From positions 2,232,001 to 2,296,000 of the forward strand of contig NW_006383034.1 in assembly GCF_000221225.1 (NCBI RefSeq): 64,000 nt of DNA, in the 5' to 3' direction. Of the stretch, positions 1 through 12,075 are shown in pieces. This DNA comes from Thermochaetoides thermophila DSM 1495 (lineage: Eukaryota > Ascomycota > Sordariomycetes > Sordariales > Chaetomiaceae). A program made the position numbers and the translations under genes. The number at the start of each line of letters is the position of its first letter. Position 1 is the stretch's first letter. A model generated the notes under the pieces. The model was not told where the DNA came from. It did no database searches and saw only the letters and a program-made list of their open reading frames with translations.

Positions 1-2067
1 AGCAATGATCCAATTCCACTATTGCCCAATCTCTGAGAAGCCCGGCGCCATCTTGTCAGATATTATCCTTGGTTGTAGTGGTGACCGCCCTAGCAGCCCT
101 TGGAGAGTTATTTTGGTATCAATTGTGCCTACCTGATTATAGCCTCAAGACTCCTCAAGACTCAACAGCACTTCACAGGCGCATCTGCAAGCTCTCGATT
201 GCAAATCATATCATATGCATTTCTTTCCAATTCGGAAGACTGGGGTATTTCGCTTGTAGTTCAGCCAAGCCTTAGCAGTTGATAACTTTCGATTTTCAAA
301 TCAGTTGTCGCAACTACCAAGCAGATGGCATTGCTCTTGACAGGCACTCAATGGACAAGCGTTTGAATGATAGGTACGTAGCAGGAAAATCCAACGGAAC
401 CTGCGGCACAGGTTGCTTGAACCGGGAAGACACGGTCCTAAAAGCCAGTTTTAGGACATGAAACTGGACTTGGAGCAAGAAATTTAGAGCCTTGCAGCTG
501 GCGAGTCTGCCCCACTGCCCCACCAACAGACAGTGCGCCGCTCTAGCGCACACGGCCCCCTATCAAAGTTCAAGACACTGCCTGCACAGTTCCATTATCC
601 ATTACCGATACGGAGAGCGTGTCAGCAACTGAGGTGTGTTCCCTGCCTGGCAGCCACCTCTGGTCGGAAGGTTTCTAGAAAAGAGACTGGCCGGGCCCAT
701 CATGTGACATGCTGACCTTACCCTGTTTATGTTAGCCTCGTCGCTGACCACTCTTCTCACACTCAGGACGCGAAGAGAACCATGCAAAGTCCTGCCGACT
801 GTCAGGTCGGGCGAATCGATGCGCCGTTGATGCAGCCGCCCTTGGCACGCTGAACCGGCGGGGCAGCGCGCTAACAGGCGAGAGCCAAGTCGCCAACCCT
901 GGCAGGCCGTTGGGGCACCTCGGTTGGTTGAAGACACATGCCCCGATAGACGCAAGTACCAAAAGCCGCCGCTTGGTAGCATGCGTCCACCGTCCACACC
1001 GTGTGACGGTCCCGCTCCCCACTGTCCCGCCCACTGGTACGCGAGGAACAGCAGGGCATGGACGTTAAGAACCACTCTGGAAACAAACACCTCACAAGTC
1101 ACAGACGGAGCAGAAGCGCCCAGCAAGTGAGCCGACTGCTGCGATGTGCATCTGCGACTCTTGGCTATCTCCCGACTGAGCGGTTCTGCCTCCGAATTCT
1201 CTCCGTTTGAGGGCAGTAGAAGTGATTGCGGCCGGTGTCTGCTGGAGAAGCTCTTAACTGCTAACAGCTCCCATCCGCTTTTGCTGTCCTGGCCCGACAG
1301 TTTACTGGCCTACCTGACCTAGGGTACCTGGCCTTGAATCTTGGCCAAAGCGGGGTGTCTGGCCGAAGGCACGAAGGGGGACCGCAGCACAGCCTCAACG
1401 TCGGCAGCGTCCAAGCATCCATCAACCATTCGATTTCGATTTCGCCGGCTCGACCATCCATCGTTCCCCGACTGGCCAGTCTGCCACACATCATCCATCT
1501 CGTGGCCATCAGATTGCCATCCTGTGCCATTCCATCTCTTTGCAGTCTGAACAACACCAACAGACCCTCATCGCCTGTCGCATCCTGACCGTCCTGACGT
1601 GCTGCGCTCGTCGCTCGAGTCGTGTGCTGGTGGTGCCCGCATATTCGGTACCGTATCTTTTGATCCCGTAACTCGACATATCCCTTACCCCTTCGTGTGT
1701 TTTTTTTTCTTTGTCTCCCTTTTGGCACTGCTTTTCGGCTTCTGCGCATCGACATTGGCACCGGCACCGGCACCAGCTCTGTCCACGAGATACCTACAAC
1801 GAGCACGCTCTTCAAGTCCTTCGAGTAATCCGTATCCCGCTCCTACACATCTCTTCCGCAGGCAGATCTCAATTCCATTCTCTCCTGCTCCTCCGTCCCT
1901 GATTCTGGCCTGCCAAACTGCCTGCCTCGCGCGAACGGTCTCCAGTGCCCATCTGATCTCGACGACGTCTCTGATTCCGACGCCGACCGACCTCTTCCTC
2001 GCTTTTACCTGCGTGACTGTTCCCGGGCTCCTCGCGCAAGCCCTGACTTGCGCGACCCGCCACAGCC
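1..2067. other. Gene-free stretch and leader upstream of the HECT ligase
   Basis: I recognise no gene in the first 2 kb. Open frames here are short or lie on the strand opposite low-complexity CT-rich sequence and match no family I know. From about 1380 to 2067 the plus strand is pyrimidine-rich with many TC and CCA runs, and it carries a short (GGCACC)3 run near 1756-1774. This looks like the promoter and 5' leader of the downstream ubiquitin-ligase gene. Several ATGs in this leader are out of frame with the main start, and one opens a frame that overlaps it. Whether they are transcribed is unknown. Confidence 0.5.
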
Positions 2068-4971
2068 ATGAGCAACAACACTCGGATGGATGGCCTTCCA
2101 GCGTAAGTCGACGCCCTGTCCTGATCTTATATCTCTAGGCTCCCCGCCGCGGGGATGCCGCTACTGCCGCTCCGGCTGGCATTCCAGTGACAATGACGTG
2201 CCCTGCTCGGTCTGGACGAAAGCAGAGCTAACAAAGGTGCAACAGCCAACCCAATCTCCGCGTCACAAGTATTGCCCCTCCCCTATTCTAGCCTTCGGAC
2301 CATATCTGTCCCTTCTCTTGGAACAGCCGCTGACCCCGCCTATTTAGTCATCGCCGCCGATGGCTTGTACAAGCGAGATGTTTTCAGTACGTTGAATGCT
2401 GGCCTTGCGATCCCCCTGCGTTTGCGATGTGCTAATTGGTCTCTGCAGGGTTTCCTGATCCCTTCGCGGTAGCTACCATCAACGGCGAGCAGACTAAGAC
2501 GACTCAGGTGTCGAAACGGACCCTGAACCCATATTGGAACGAGAGCTTTGATTTGTATGTGTGCTTGGTCCCTATCATGTTGACCAGACGCTCACATGTT
2601 GCAGTCGGGTAAACGAGGACAGTATCCTGGCTATCCAGGTGTTTGACCAGAAAAAGTTCAAGAAAAAGGACCAGGGGTTCTTGGGTGTTATTAACATCCG
2701 GATAGGCGATGTGATCGACTTGGTCCCGGACGCCGACGGTAAGAAGGGGAACATAATTTTAGATTTAGAAGGACATGGCTGACCGCCCCAGATCAAATGC
2801 TTACCCGGGACCTCAAGAAGTCAAACGATAACCTCGTCGTGCACGGAAAGCTCATTATCAACCTATCGACGAACCTCTCAACTCCTAACCGCACTCAGCA
2901 GACCCCCTCGGCTAGTAGACCTTCTCTGCTTGCGCCGCAGACCTCGACCCCGAACGGCACAACGGACCGTCCCTCATCCGCTATGTCGTCGGCTGTGTCG
3001 ACGAACGGTACACCGGCTGCCAGTCAGCCGATGCCGTTAGCACACAGGCCTGCCAGCTTAGCGTCAACGACATCAACCAGCCAGGCCACGGCAGCTGCCA
3101 CAACCAGCACGACAACAGCAACCGCCAACGGGACCCCGGTACAGCCGCGGCAGGTCGATGTCAGACAGCTCAGCCCGTTCGAGGACGCACTCGGCCGGTT
3201 GCCGCCCGGGTGGGAGCGTCGCGAAGATCACCTCGGGAGGACGTATTATGTAGATCACAACACCCGGACGACAAGCTGGAACCGACCAACGGGGACAGGG
3301 CAGTCAGATGCCGAAGCGACTCAACAAGCGCAGCGGCAGCAGCACCAGAACCGTTCGCTGCCAGAGGATCGCACGGGAGCCAACTCGCCAACACTCCAGC
3401 AGCAGCAGGCAGTGGCACAAGCCCAGGCGACGGCGCTTGTCCATACGGGAGCTACGACCGCAGGCACGGGCGAGCTGCCGCCGGGCTGGGAGATGCGCTG
3501 GACACCTGAGGGTCGGCCGTACTTCGTCGACCACAACACCCGGACAACTACCTGGGTGGACCCTCGGCGCCAGCAGTATATCAGGATGTATGGTGGTAAC
3601 AACCCCAACGGTATTATTCAGCAGCAGCCCGTGTCACAATTGGGCCCGCTGCCTAGTGGTTGGGAGATGCGTTTGACGAACACGGCTCGTGTTTACTTCG
3701 TCGATCACAACACCAAGACCACTACTTGGGACGATCCGCGCTTGCCATCGTCTCTTGACCAGAACGTACCCCAGTACAAGCGTGACTTCCGCCGGAAGCT
3801 TATCTACTTCCGGTCGCAGCCTGCTATGCGTATCCTGTCTGGACAGTGCCACATTAAGGTGCGCCGGTCACACATCTTTGAGGACGCCTTTGCCGAGATC
3901 TCACGGCAGTCGGCGACCGACCTGAAGAAGAGGTTGATGATCAAGTTCGATGGTGAGGATGGTTTGGACTACGGCGGTCTGTCTCGCGAGTTCTTCTTCC
4001 TCCTGTCGCACGAGATGTTCAACCCCTTCTACTGCCTGTTCGAGTACTCGGCACACGACAACTACACGCTCCAGATCAACCCGCACTCGGGCATTAATCC
4101 TGAGCATCTCAACTACTTTAAGTTCATCGGGCGGGTAGTAGGGTTGGCTATCTTCCACAGGCGCTTCCTCGATGCCTTCTTCATTACCGCTTTCTACAAG
4201 ATGATCCTCGGCAAGCCGGTCACCCTGGCCGACATGGAGGGCGTCGATGCCGATTTCCATCGTTCGCTGCAGTGGATGCTCGACAATGACATTTCGGGAG
4301 GCATCATCGAGGCTACTTTCTCGACGGAGGACGAGCGCTTCGGCGTCATCACGGTCGAGGATCTCAAGCCTAACGGTCGCAACATCGAGGTGACGAACGA
4401 GAACAAACGCGAGTACGTCGAGCTAATGGTCAAGTGGCGTATCCAGAAGCGTGTCGAGGAGCAGTTTAAGGCGTTCAAGGAGGGCTTTAACGAGCTCATC
4501 CCGCAGGATCTGATCAATGTGTTTGACGAGCGCGAGCTGGAGCTGCTGATTGGCGGTATTGCGGAAATTGATGTGGACGACTGGAAGAAGCACACAGATT
4601 ACCGCGGGTACACGGAGAGTGATGAGGTCATCCAGTTCTTCTGGCAGACGGTGCGGTCGTGGGATAGCGAGCAGAAGAGCCGACTGTTGCAGTTCACCAC
4701 GGGTACCAGCCGTATTCCGGTCAATGGGTTCAAGGATCTGCAGGGCAGCGATGGACCGAGACGGTTCACAATTGAGCGCGCGGGTGATATCAATAATCTG
4801 CCCAAGGCGCATACTTGGTACGTTGCCTTTGACCAACTTTCTCAGGCCGAAGATGCTAACATATTTCACAGCTTCAACCGCCTTGATCTCCCTCCGTATA
4901 AGACGCTGGAGCAGCTGCAGCAGAAGCTGACGATGGCTGTTGAGGAGACGATGGGCTTTGGTCAGGAGTGA
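2068..4971 (+). CDS. rsp5: NEDD4/Rsp5-family HECT E3 ubiquitin ligase (C2-WW3-HECT)
   Basis: This is an E3 ligase that ubiquitinates membrane transporters and other PY-motif substrates through arrestin-type adaptors; Aspergillus orthologues are called hulA. I join seven exons: 2068-2102, 2246-2268, 2348-2386, 2449-2554, 2605-2738, 2792-4817 and 4872-4971. They give 820 aa. The first five exons plus the start of the sixth encode the Ca2+/lipid-binding C2 domain (about residues 13-115, with the conserved IIAADGLYKRDVF stretch). Three WW domains start near residues 249, 341 and 399, each with the LPxGWE...VDHNTxTTxW pattern. A Ser/Thr/Ala-rich linker separates C2 and WW1. The HECT domain fills about residues 480-820. 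The last intron (54 nt) is a multiple of three and open, so a naive frame reads through it; splicing restores HTCFNRLDLP and places catalytic Cys788 in a split TGC codon. The start was chosen because its 35-nt exon joins in phase to the C2 exons. Confidence 0.95.
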
Positions 4972-6440
4972 GGGGCTTTATATACATTGGGTGTTGTTGG
5001 TTGTGTTTCTGTTTATCTCCTTTTAACATCTCCCTCCCTTCGGCTCTCTCTCTCTTTTTTTTCTTCCCTCTTCTCTTGTGCTCTCTCTCATCGTCCCCTT
5101 GGAATGTCGTGTCGCACTCTCAAGTCTTGCTCATATATCTTGGGTTTGTTAACTTGGTCTGTTGCTTTGCTGGGAGCGGTGCGGCAGGTTTTCTTTTTAA
5201 CGCTCTATTGCAATACTACGTACAACATCAACACAACAACATGCACACTCTGTTACACTACGCTAACGTTAAACGAACAAACGCACGCCCGGACAAAAAC
5301 GTCGCGCAACGTCAACATGTTACAGATGACGTCGTTGTTGAGATCGAACACACGTCGATGGTATAACGAATGAAGCGCTCGTTAATTGAAACTGACCGGT
5401 TGATTGATTGACGATGAATTGCCTAGGTCAGTCATCATGGTTGTGGTTGCTGCTGATGGCTGTCTTGTGTTGGTTCGGTTGGTGTGGGGGTTGTCTTTGG
5501 TTCCTTGGGGCCAGCATCATCATCATTGTCATTGTCATCATCGTCAGGGGAAGTATTGGTTGTTGATATATTTAGGTTACGTACCTCTGCTCACGTCGAG
5601 GCACTCCTGGACCGGCTACGGTCGAGCTTTCTGTGCTGGCCGTTGCCCTACTTTCAGTGACTTTCCAGGGGCGATGGGATTGGCTTCGCGGGGTTTTGCT
5701 TTTGCGGCTCTCCTGCTTTTTCGCTCTGCTCTGACTGACTGTTGTTGATGATAAACCGGTGCTTGTATATAGAATTAAGGTAGTCGCTACTTGTTGGCTT
5801 CATGATCCTCAGATTCAAGTTCCGTACTCTTCGACGTGGGAATTGTGAGATGCTTATTGGCCAAGCCGTGGAAGGGAACGATGACCGTCCCTCGATCCTT
5901 ATGTTCTGCTGTCGCGATCCCAGCTAGGTACATGAACGTGAAGCGATTCGAATTTTTACGTAAAACAGCACCAGTTCTTGGGGACTCTTCAGCTGGCCTT
6001 AGTCCCAACTGGGTTTTCACGCTTTACCTTCGTAGCCCATAGGCATGACCTGAAGAACGGCCGGGACAAAACAGGCATCCCGAACATTCATAGGCTAGTT
6101 AGTCGGCTCCCTGCAGCCGGGCCGGCGCCGACTCCGGAGCCGATGTGGATCTGGGGTCGTTTCGGAATTTCATCCCGTCTTATCGCGACCCCTTGTTTAT
6201 CTGCTATTTGTAGCCGTCCTCCGACTTCACTTAAACCAATTCTCATTCACCCGCTCACCCACATTGCCCTAAGTAATTACCACGCACACAGTTCTTGGTT
6301 CCTGACACTTCAGTAAGAATTTCCAAGCAATCCAAAAACAGAAACTAGAGTTTACCGCACTGCTGACTTATCTCCAGCTTTCAGTTTCACATACATCTTA
6401 CATATTCTTATCACCAAACCTTTACCCACCTACACATCTC
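4972..6440. other. Intergenic: 3' UTR of rsp5 and promoter of the amidohydrolase gene
   Basis: There is no supported gene. The stretch after the stop codon is CT-rich with poly-T runs (around 5055), as expected of a 3' untranslated region. Past 5400 it contains CAT/GTCATT repeats (5513-5545). Frames of 110-130 aa here are low-complexity and unlike any family I know. Confidence 0.5.
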
Positions 6441-8437
6441 ATGTCTCCAGCACCCCCTCCAGTGACCCAACCGCCCCCCGCCAGCTGGGCGCTCCGCATC
6501 CTCTTCTTTGCCATCGGCGTGGCCATCAGCCTCGCTCTTCAAGGCCAAAAGTCCTCCTCACCTGATGGCAAAGTGAACCTCGACCTCATCTCCTTCGTCC
6601 AGCGCCTGCTGGGCAAATTCCTTCCTCCTAGCCATGACTTACAAACGCAGACACAAACCTACTGCTACCAGTCCATCCTTTCTTCCGGTATCAACCCCGT
6701 CCCGGGAGTGAATTGCTTCTCCGTTCGAGATGGACGCTTCGTGAGGGTGTTTTCATCCACTGACCCCGCTACGCGGGAAAGGGTTGAAATCCGCCAGGGA
6801 CATGCCCTCCCCGGCCTGTGGGACGGACACGGGCATTTGCTGCAGTATGGAGAGTTCTTGCATTCCGTGGATCTATTTGGCGCGGAGTCGTTCGAGGAGG
6901 TGAGGAGGAGGATAGGGGAGTATGTTGAGAAGAATCCGGACGCTGGGACCAGGAGCAGGTGGGTGAGGGGTGTGGGGTGGGATCAGATGCGGTTGGGGGG
7001 GATGCCGAGTGCTGCAGGTATTCCCCTTTTTTTTTTGGCTTCAGTTTTGTTCAAAACGTTGGGGTGTTGGATTGCTGACTAACTGCTGATTTTGGGACAG
7101 GCTTTGTTAGATGAGGATGAGCGGTTGAAAGGGAAGTATATCATGCTTGATCGGGTCGATGTGCACTGCACTTGGGTATCGTCGGCAGTTTTGCAGCTCC
7201 TACCAAACTTACCGGCCGAGGTGCCGGGCGGCGAGATCGTTCGCGACCCTGGGCTTGGGGTGTTCTGTGATAATGCGATGGACTTGGTCATGCCTCTTTG
7301 GCCAAGGCCGAGCCGCGAGCAGAAGAAGGAGTTCGTGCGGTCTGCCATGCGCTCGCTGCATAGTGTTGGGCTGGTGGGCATTCATGATGCGGGTGTCACG
7401 CCGGAAGATATTGCTTTGTATGAAGAGATGGCGAACGAGGAGGGAAATGGGTGGACGATGAGGGTTTATGCTATGATTGAGTGTCCTGAGAGGAATAGTT
7501 TCTGTCCTGAGGTCGCGAGGAAGGTCGAACATCCGATGTTGAGGGTTAGAAGCGTGAAATTGTTTGCAGGTAAGTTTTCCTTGAGGTTTGTTGAATTGAA
7601 TCACCCCTAACAATCACAGACGGCGCCCTGGGCAGCTGGGGCAGCGCCCTTCTCGAGCCATACAGCGATCGACCCGACACATCCGGCTCTCTCCTAGTCA
7701 ACGCAACCACCTTGACCAAGCTCGCACGCTCCTGGGCCTCCGCTGGCTACCAAGTCAACATTCACGCCATAGGCGACCGCGCTAACCGCCTTGCCATTGA
7801 TGCCCTCGAAGCAGCCCTCAACGACGTCTGCCCCCCTTCAGACGAACCCTCCCGCCTAGTTTCCTGCCAACAATCACGCCGCTTCCGCATCGAACACGCC
7901 CAAATCATCCATCCCGCTGACCAAGTCCGCCTACACGCCCTCGGCATCATCCCTTCCATCCAGCCCACCCACGCCACTTCCGACATGTCCTACGCCGAAC
8001 TGCGCTTAGGCCCCGAGCGCATCGCTTTCTCGGCCTACCGCATGCGCTCACTCTTGGACCTCGCCCCCTGTTTGGGCAGCGATTTCCCCGTAGAACCGGC
8101 CAACCCGTTCGGGGGGTTGTATGCAGCTGTAGCGAGGAAGGATCCGAAGTCTGGAAAAGGCGGTCCTGGGAAGGAAAAGGATGGTTGGTATAGGAAGGAG
8201 GAGGGGCTGAGCTTGGCCGAAGCGCTCGATGGGTTTACTAAGGGAGCTGTTAGGGCAGCTTTCTGGGAGAAGAATGGTGGAGAAATTAAAGAGGGGATGT
8301 GGGCTGATTGGGTGGTGGTTGATAGGGAATTAGGTGGCGACGAGGAGGATCTGAGGAGAGTGAAGGTGAAAGAGACGTGGGTTGCTGGGAGGAAGGTTTA
8401 TGAGGAGGATGAGAGCTGGACAATGGAGGACTTATAA
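6441..8437 (+). CDS. Amidohydrolase-3 (YtcJ-like) metal-dependent hydrolase, membrane-anchored N terminus
   Basis: Three exons (6441-7017, 7111-7569, 7620-8437) give 617 aa. A hydrophobic segment at about residues 17-36 looks like a signal anchor, so the enzyme probably faces the secretory lumen or a membrane surface. Amidohydrolase-3 hallmarks follow: the metal-binding His130-Gly-His132 in a GLWDGHGH block, the FADGALGS block created by the second splice, HAIGDRAN, RIEHAQ, and a C-terminal GSDFPVEP block supplying the usual metal-binding Asp. The substrate is not known for fungal members; relatives hydrolyse exocyclic amide or formamide bonds. The first acceptor must be 7109-7110, because the nearer CAG at 7098-7100 leads straight to a stop. 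A lysine-rich insert near the C terminus (around 8150-8200) is looser than the family average. Confidence 0.88.
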
Positions 8438-9014
8438 GGGACTGAGAGGAGAGGGGGGAGAGGTATCCGAGGGCGACGAGGTATTTTTTTTTTCTTGCCA
8501 GACTTGTTCGTTTATGCCAGATTTTAGAAAAGGTTATTGATTTCATAGTTCCAGTCCATATAACGTCCATCATCTAAAATCCATCCTTCTTTAAGCGTGC
8601 GATCTAGCCTGATGTGATGTCTCTTTGAGTCCACTTCTCATCTTTCTCTTATCATCAAGGGCTGCTACCGGTATCTCTCAGCAACGCTTGAAGCGCTGAC
8701 ATGCCTTACCATTCCTGCACCACACACAGTTTCAAGGGACGATGCCCTCAAGACTTGAAAAATCGAGTCATTTCGCACTTGTTGCCAGCGGTCAGTACTC
8801 GCCATCTTTCCAAGGAGTGACTTAGCCTTGCTGTCAGTAAAGAACTAATCAAGTCCAAATAGCAAGTTTATAGCTCTAGTTTTATCTAATTGACCAAGAA
8901 ATGCTTGGGTGATCTTACGCAAAATATTTTAAGAACTGATCAGGAAAACCCCCCGTTACCAATCCTGAACTATAAGGTAAAACTCAGTCGCTGACCGGTC
9001 AGGCAGCTGAGGGG
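8438..9014. other. Gene-free spacer
   Basis: This holds the 3' end of the amidohydrolase gene and then increasingly AT-rich sequence leading into the relic region. I see no gene here. Confidence 0.5.
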
Positions 9015-10460
9015 CTACAGTTTTGTAAAGTTCTACTCTGGTTTCTCTACAAGCATGATGCTTTTCTACGCGCCACACCCCGTTTTAGGAAGACAGCTTG
9101 GGCTACCCCTCCCAACATTCCTTGTCGGGGTTCAAATCAACCGGGCTGTATGTGGTTTTAATTGGCCCCGTCGGTCTATCACTTATATACCGGGCTCTAT
9201 CGATACGAACTCTTAAGAATTGACTCAGATATGTCTCCCGACGATTAGAACAAGGCCGTGACATTTTCCTCTGGTTGAATGGTCAGCAAAACACATGTTG
9301 AGAAAACTTATACTTAAAACTTCTACGCCAATGTTACTGAGCCTGCAGCAATTTCTATCTCCATTCTCTAGCCACTGCCATACACGGCTAAAGTCTCTGT
9401 TTCATGTCCACTTGCAGCAACTAAGAAATGTGATACGGCGGTCTCCAAAGCGCAAATCGCAATGGTTGACAGCCAAAATCATCTGGAAATCAATGCAAAT
9501 CCAAAACCTCGAGTCAAGTTCTAACCCAGCGCCAAATGTGCTGTGTTAGATTATAGCAGTCTAATATCAGTTGAGGACAAAGTCCATCAACTTCACGCTT
9601 AGCAAACCGGTGGTGACATTCCAAAAAGACTGCGGAAGTCTCACCAATACCTCTTGCTAATGATAAGATTAATATTCTGGGGTTTCGAGTCGTGTAGGTG
9701 ACTACAATTACATAGCATAATTCAGAAAGCGTCCGAAGCATCGAAAGTAACAATAACTGAGCCCCTTTGACGGCCGGGAACATTGGATCCCGGATCTCAG
9801 CAACAGTAACTCCGACATAACTGTCTACGTTCTCGGCCAGAATTATGTTAAACATATGGCCCCACTCGATGATCCCTTGTTCAAAGCAACGGAGAAGATC
9901 TCGCTCGAAGAGAGTGTCGCCTTTTCGCTGTGTCGATAGAGTCGCGAAGTTCAGGAGGTGGTTTATGCCGAAAAGTATACAACATGTAATCCGACCACTT
10001 CGAAACACACCGAGCCCGATAGTTTCTCGAACACTGCCCTTAAGGTAATCACGCACAGCCAGGAGTTAGGGCTTCAGTGATGCCCAAGTATGGACAGCTG
10101 TGCCAATCGCGATGGCACTGGCTAACAGCATTTTCTGTCAGGCCGTCAGCGCTTTTGGTGCGGGATCTCTCTGGGCAGATACTCCTTTTTTTGGTCCTTT
10201 TACACTGGCGTCTCGCGGCCTGCCCAGTATGCAGTGGCAGAGAGAAGTGCTTGGTTGGCTCAGGACCAAGCTGGCGATGCTACATGCCGAAAATGCCGAT
10301 TTCACACCTACCGAACCCGGGCTTATCTGAAACCTTCTAAAAGTGACAGAGCGCCTTAGCGCCTTTCTGAAGTCATAAAACTTTATAAGAACTGTAGTGC
10401 AGATAGTGAAGCTTAAGATCATCATTGAAGTCATAAGCTAGCAAATGGGGTTCGGGACTG
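9015..10460 (+). pseudogene. Relic A: decayed multi-span membrane protein of a fungus-specific family
   Basis: The plus strand reads as a protein if stops and two frame changes are ignored. From 9015 to about 9602 one frame shows a membrane-like start and a Cys-rich extracellular-type block (SCPLAATKKCDTAVSKA near 9400), broken by stops at 9159, 9246, 9276, 9315, 9369, 9522 and 9600. The next frame (9598-10078) carries stops at 9658, 9661, 9664, 9670 and 9937 around the blocks HWIPDLSNSNSDITVYVLG and KYTTCNP. A one-base shift at about 10075 moves to a third frame holding VWTAVPIAMALANSIFCQA and GLPSMQWQREVLGWL. This order resembles a family of fungal hypothetical proteins with N- and C-terminal membrane spans and a DPLF-type core. 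The stops could all arise from CAA, CAG or CGA by C-to-T change, as in RIP. Family naming is from memory; the decay itself is visible. Confidence 0.6.
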
Positions 10461-11361
10461 GATGAAGCGTAAGTCCAAAATTTCTTTGAGTTATGATACT
10501 AAAGCTCTGTTACATGAGCAACGATGTGAATCAACTGGTTCTAGCATTGACGCTCATGCTCTTTTTTTTTTTTCCGGTTCTAGCAGTGTTGCTAAACTCA
10601 TATAACAAAAGCATATTGGTGCAGTTGGGACGCTGATAGTAAACTGAGCTCTGAGAGACATTGCACGGGATAGCCAAGAGTAATAAGGTACACCAGAGGA
10701 ACCAGCGAAAGTTTCTCCAAGGAAGGAAGCGCGGTAGTAATGAAGTCATAGCCACGTTAAGCTTCAGCATGTCCCCGCTTGTTGCTATCTCAGAGTTTTT
10801 TTGGGCCTGGAAGAAGCTTTAAGCAGCTAATGAACATCCGATAAGTGGCATTGCTCCTGTTCGTGCGATTCCGATGCCACACCCGAGGTAAAACAACCGT
10901 GGGTGCATAATCAATAATTGAGCAATCACCGATGCTGAAAGACTGGAAGGCCGAAAGACAGACAGTCAGCCTCTTTCAATCACACTACGAAGTGAGCTGA
11001 TTGAACTTTATACTCTGATATTGGCCCCTCCAAGGAGCGATGTCGGTGGGCTGTCTAGACAAGGCTGAGTGGCAGATCATGTGAGGATATCTTCCGATAG
11101 ATTGTTGTTGCAAGGCTGTAGAGATGGTTGCGTGCATCAGTCGAACATCCTCACCAACCGCGAAGCTGTACAATGGAGAGACATATAACTCGGTCGAACT
11201 AAAGAGAGAATGATTCGTCGTTTAATTTCCTGCACTAGACTTGCACAGTTGGATCACAACTTGAACCATCCAGGTCATACCAGCCCACAAATCCCTTTTA
11301 TACTTCCTTCAATCTTCTCCTGCACTATCTGCTGGCATATATCTAGCCAACTCTCCGCATA
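10461..11361. other. AT-rich spacer between the two relics
   Basis: No intact gene is visible. Frames are short on both strands. The sequence may contain further decayed parts of the flanking relics that I cannot align by eye. Confidence 0.4.
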
Positions 11362-12075
11362 GTTGCGATTGAAACGGGTTTCTGGCAGGACTACTCCAAG
11401 CCAGGCCTTTACGACTGGTCCCTGACACTCGAAACAGCCTTGGAGGGGACTTCATGATCGGTTATACAGACATCAAACTACAGAATGTAGGCATGATCCT
11501 TGTGTATGTTTCACTTCGTAAATTATGCTTTATGACCCGGTCGTATACCCCATTATAGCACCCCTAAGGGATAGAGACGGGGCATGGCATTGACAAGTTA
11601 GCACTATCACGGATCAATCCGAGAGTTAGTTACGGGGGTGCACCTGAGACGGGTAACTGGCAGCCTACTTCAGACTTCGAGAGGGACGACGCTGACATCA
11701 CTTTCCTCTTTCCCAAAATCTATGTTGTCTTGTATACCACTCCAGTCCGCGATCCTTTTTTTTTCTTGCGATAGAGCCGGTACCAGGGAGCAAAGGTTTA
11801 TTCTACTGGAACAACGCTAGTCACGTCCCTTTGAACCTGAGCCAAACACAGCTGCTGGGAACATGTCAAAGTATGTTGACCGCACGAACTTGTTATCGGC
11901 CGACTACTCAGACGTGCATGAAGAGCAACCATGTAACCACCTCGTGCGCACAGTCGCCGATGCTCAAAATTTCAGTGTTGTCGGCATTGTTTGTGTAGTA
12001 ATGGTTGTGTTCCTGATTGTAACGGGTGACTTGGTCTGGTGCAGGCAAAGATTGACAATAGGTCAAATGGGTTAG
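11362..12075 (+). pseudogene. Relic B: second, shorter decayed copy of the same membrane-protein family
   Basis: Three plus-strand fragments in changing frames look like parts of the family seen in relic A. The first, 11362-11454, contains GFWQDYSKPGLYDWSLTL, which resembles the N-terminal segment of the family. The second, 11673 to about 11775, contains DADITFLFPKIYVVLYTTP followed by a DPFF motif; it corresponds to the DITVYVLG...DPLF block of relic A and ends at TAG. The third, 11863-12075, contains CNHLVRTVADAQNFSVVGI followed by a hydrophobic stretch, like the family's final membrane span. Spacing is too short for a full protein, so internal deletions are likely. Confidence is lower than for relic A because each piece is short. 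Confidence 0.42.

Noticed and set aside
602..1126. 174-codon minus-strand frame near the window start
   Set aside because: No family motif, odd composition, no splice partners; probably chance in GC-rich DNA.
1599..2138. 179-codon frame overlapping the start of the HECT ligase
   Set aside because: Low-complexity pyrimidine-rich leader read as protein; it runs through the first exon in another frame and into the intron.
9121..9150. GGGGTTCAAATCAACC looked like a tRNA T-arm
   Set aside because: No acceptor, D or anticodon stems can be paired around it, and it lies inside the frame of relic A.
9514..10056. 180-codon minus-strand frame across relic A
   Set aside because: The plus strand in the same place reads as recognisable, though broken, membrane-protein blocks; the minus frame is a shadow left open by stop placement.
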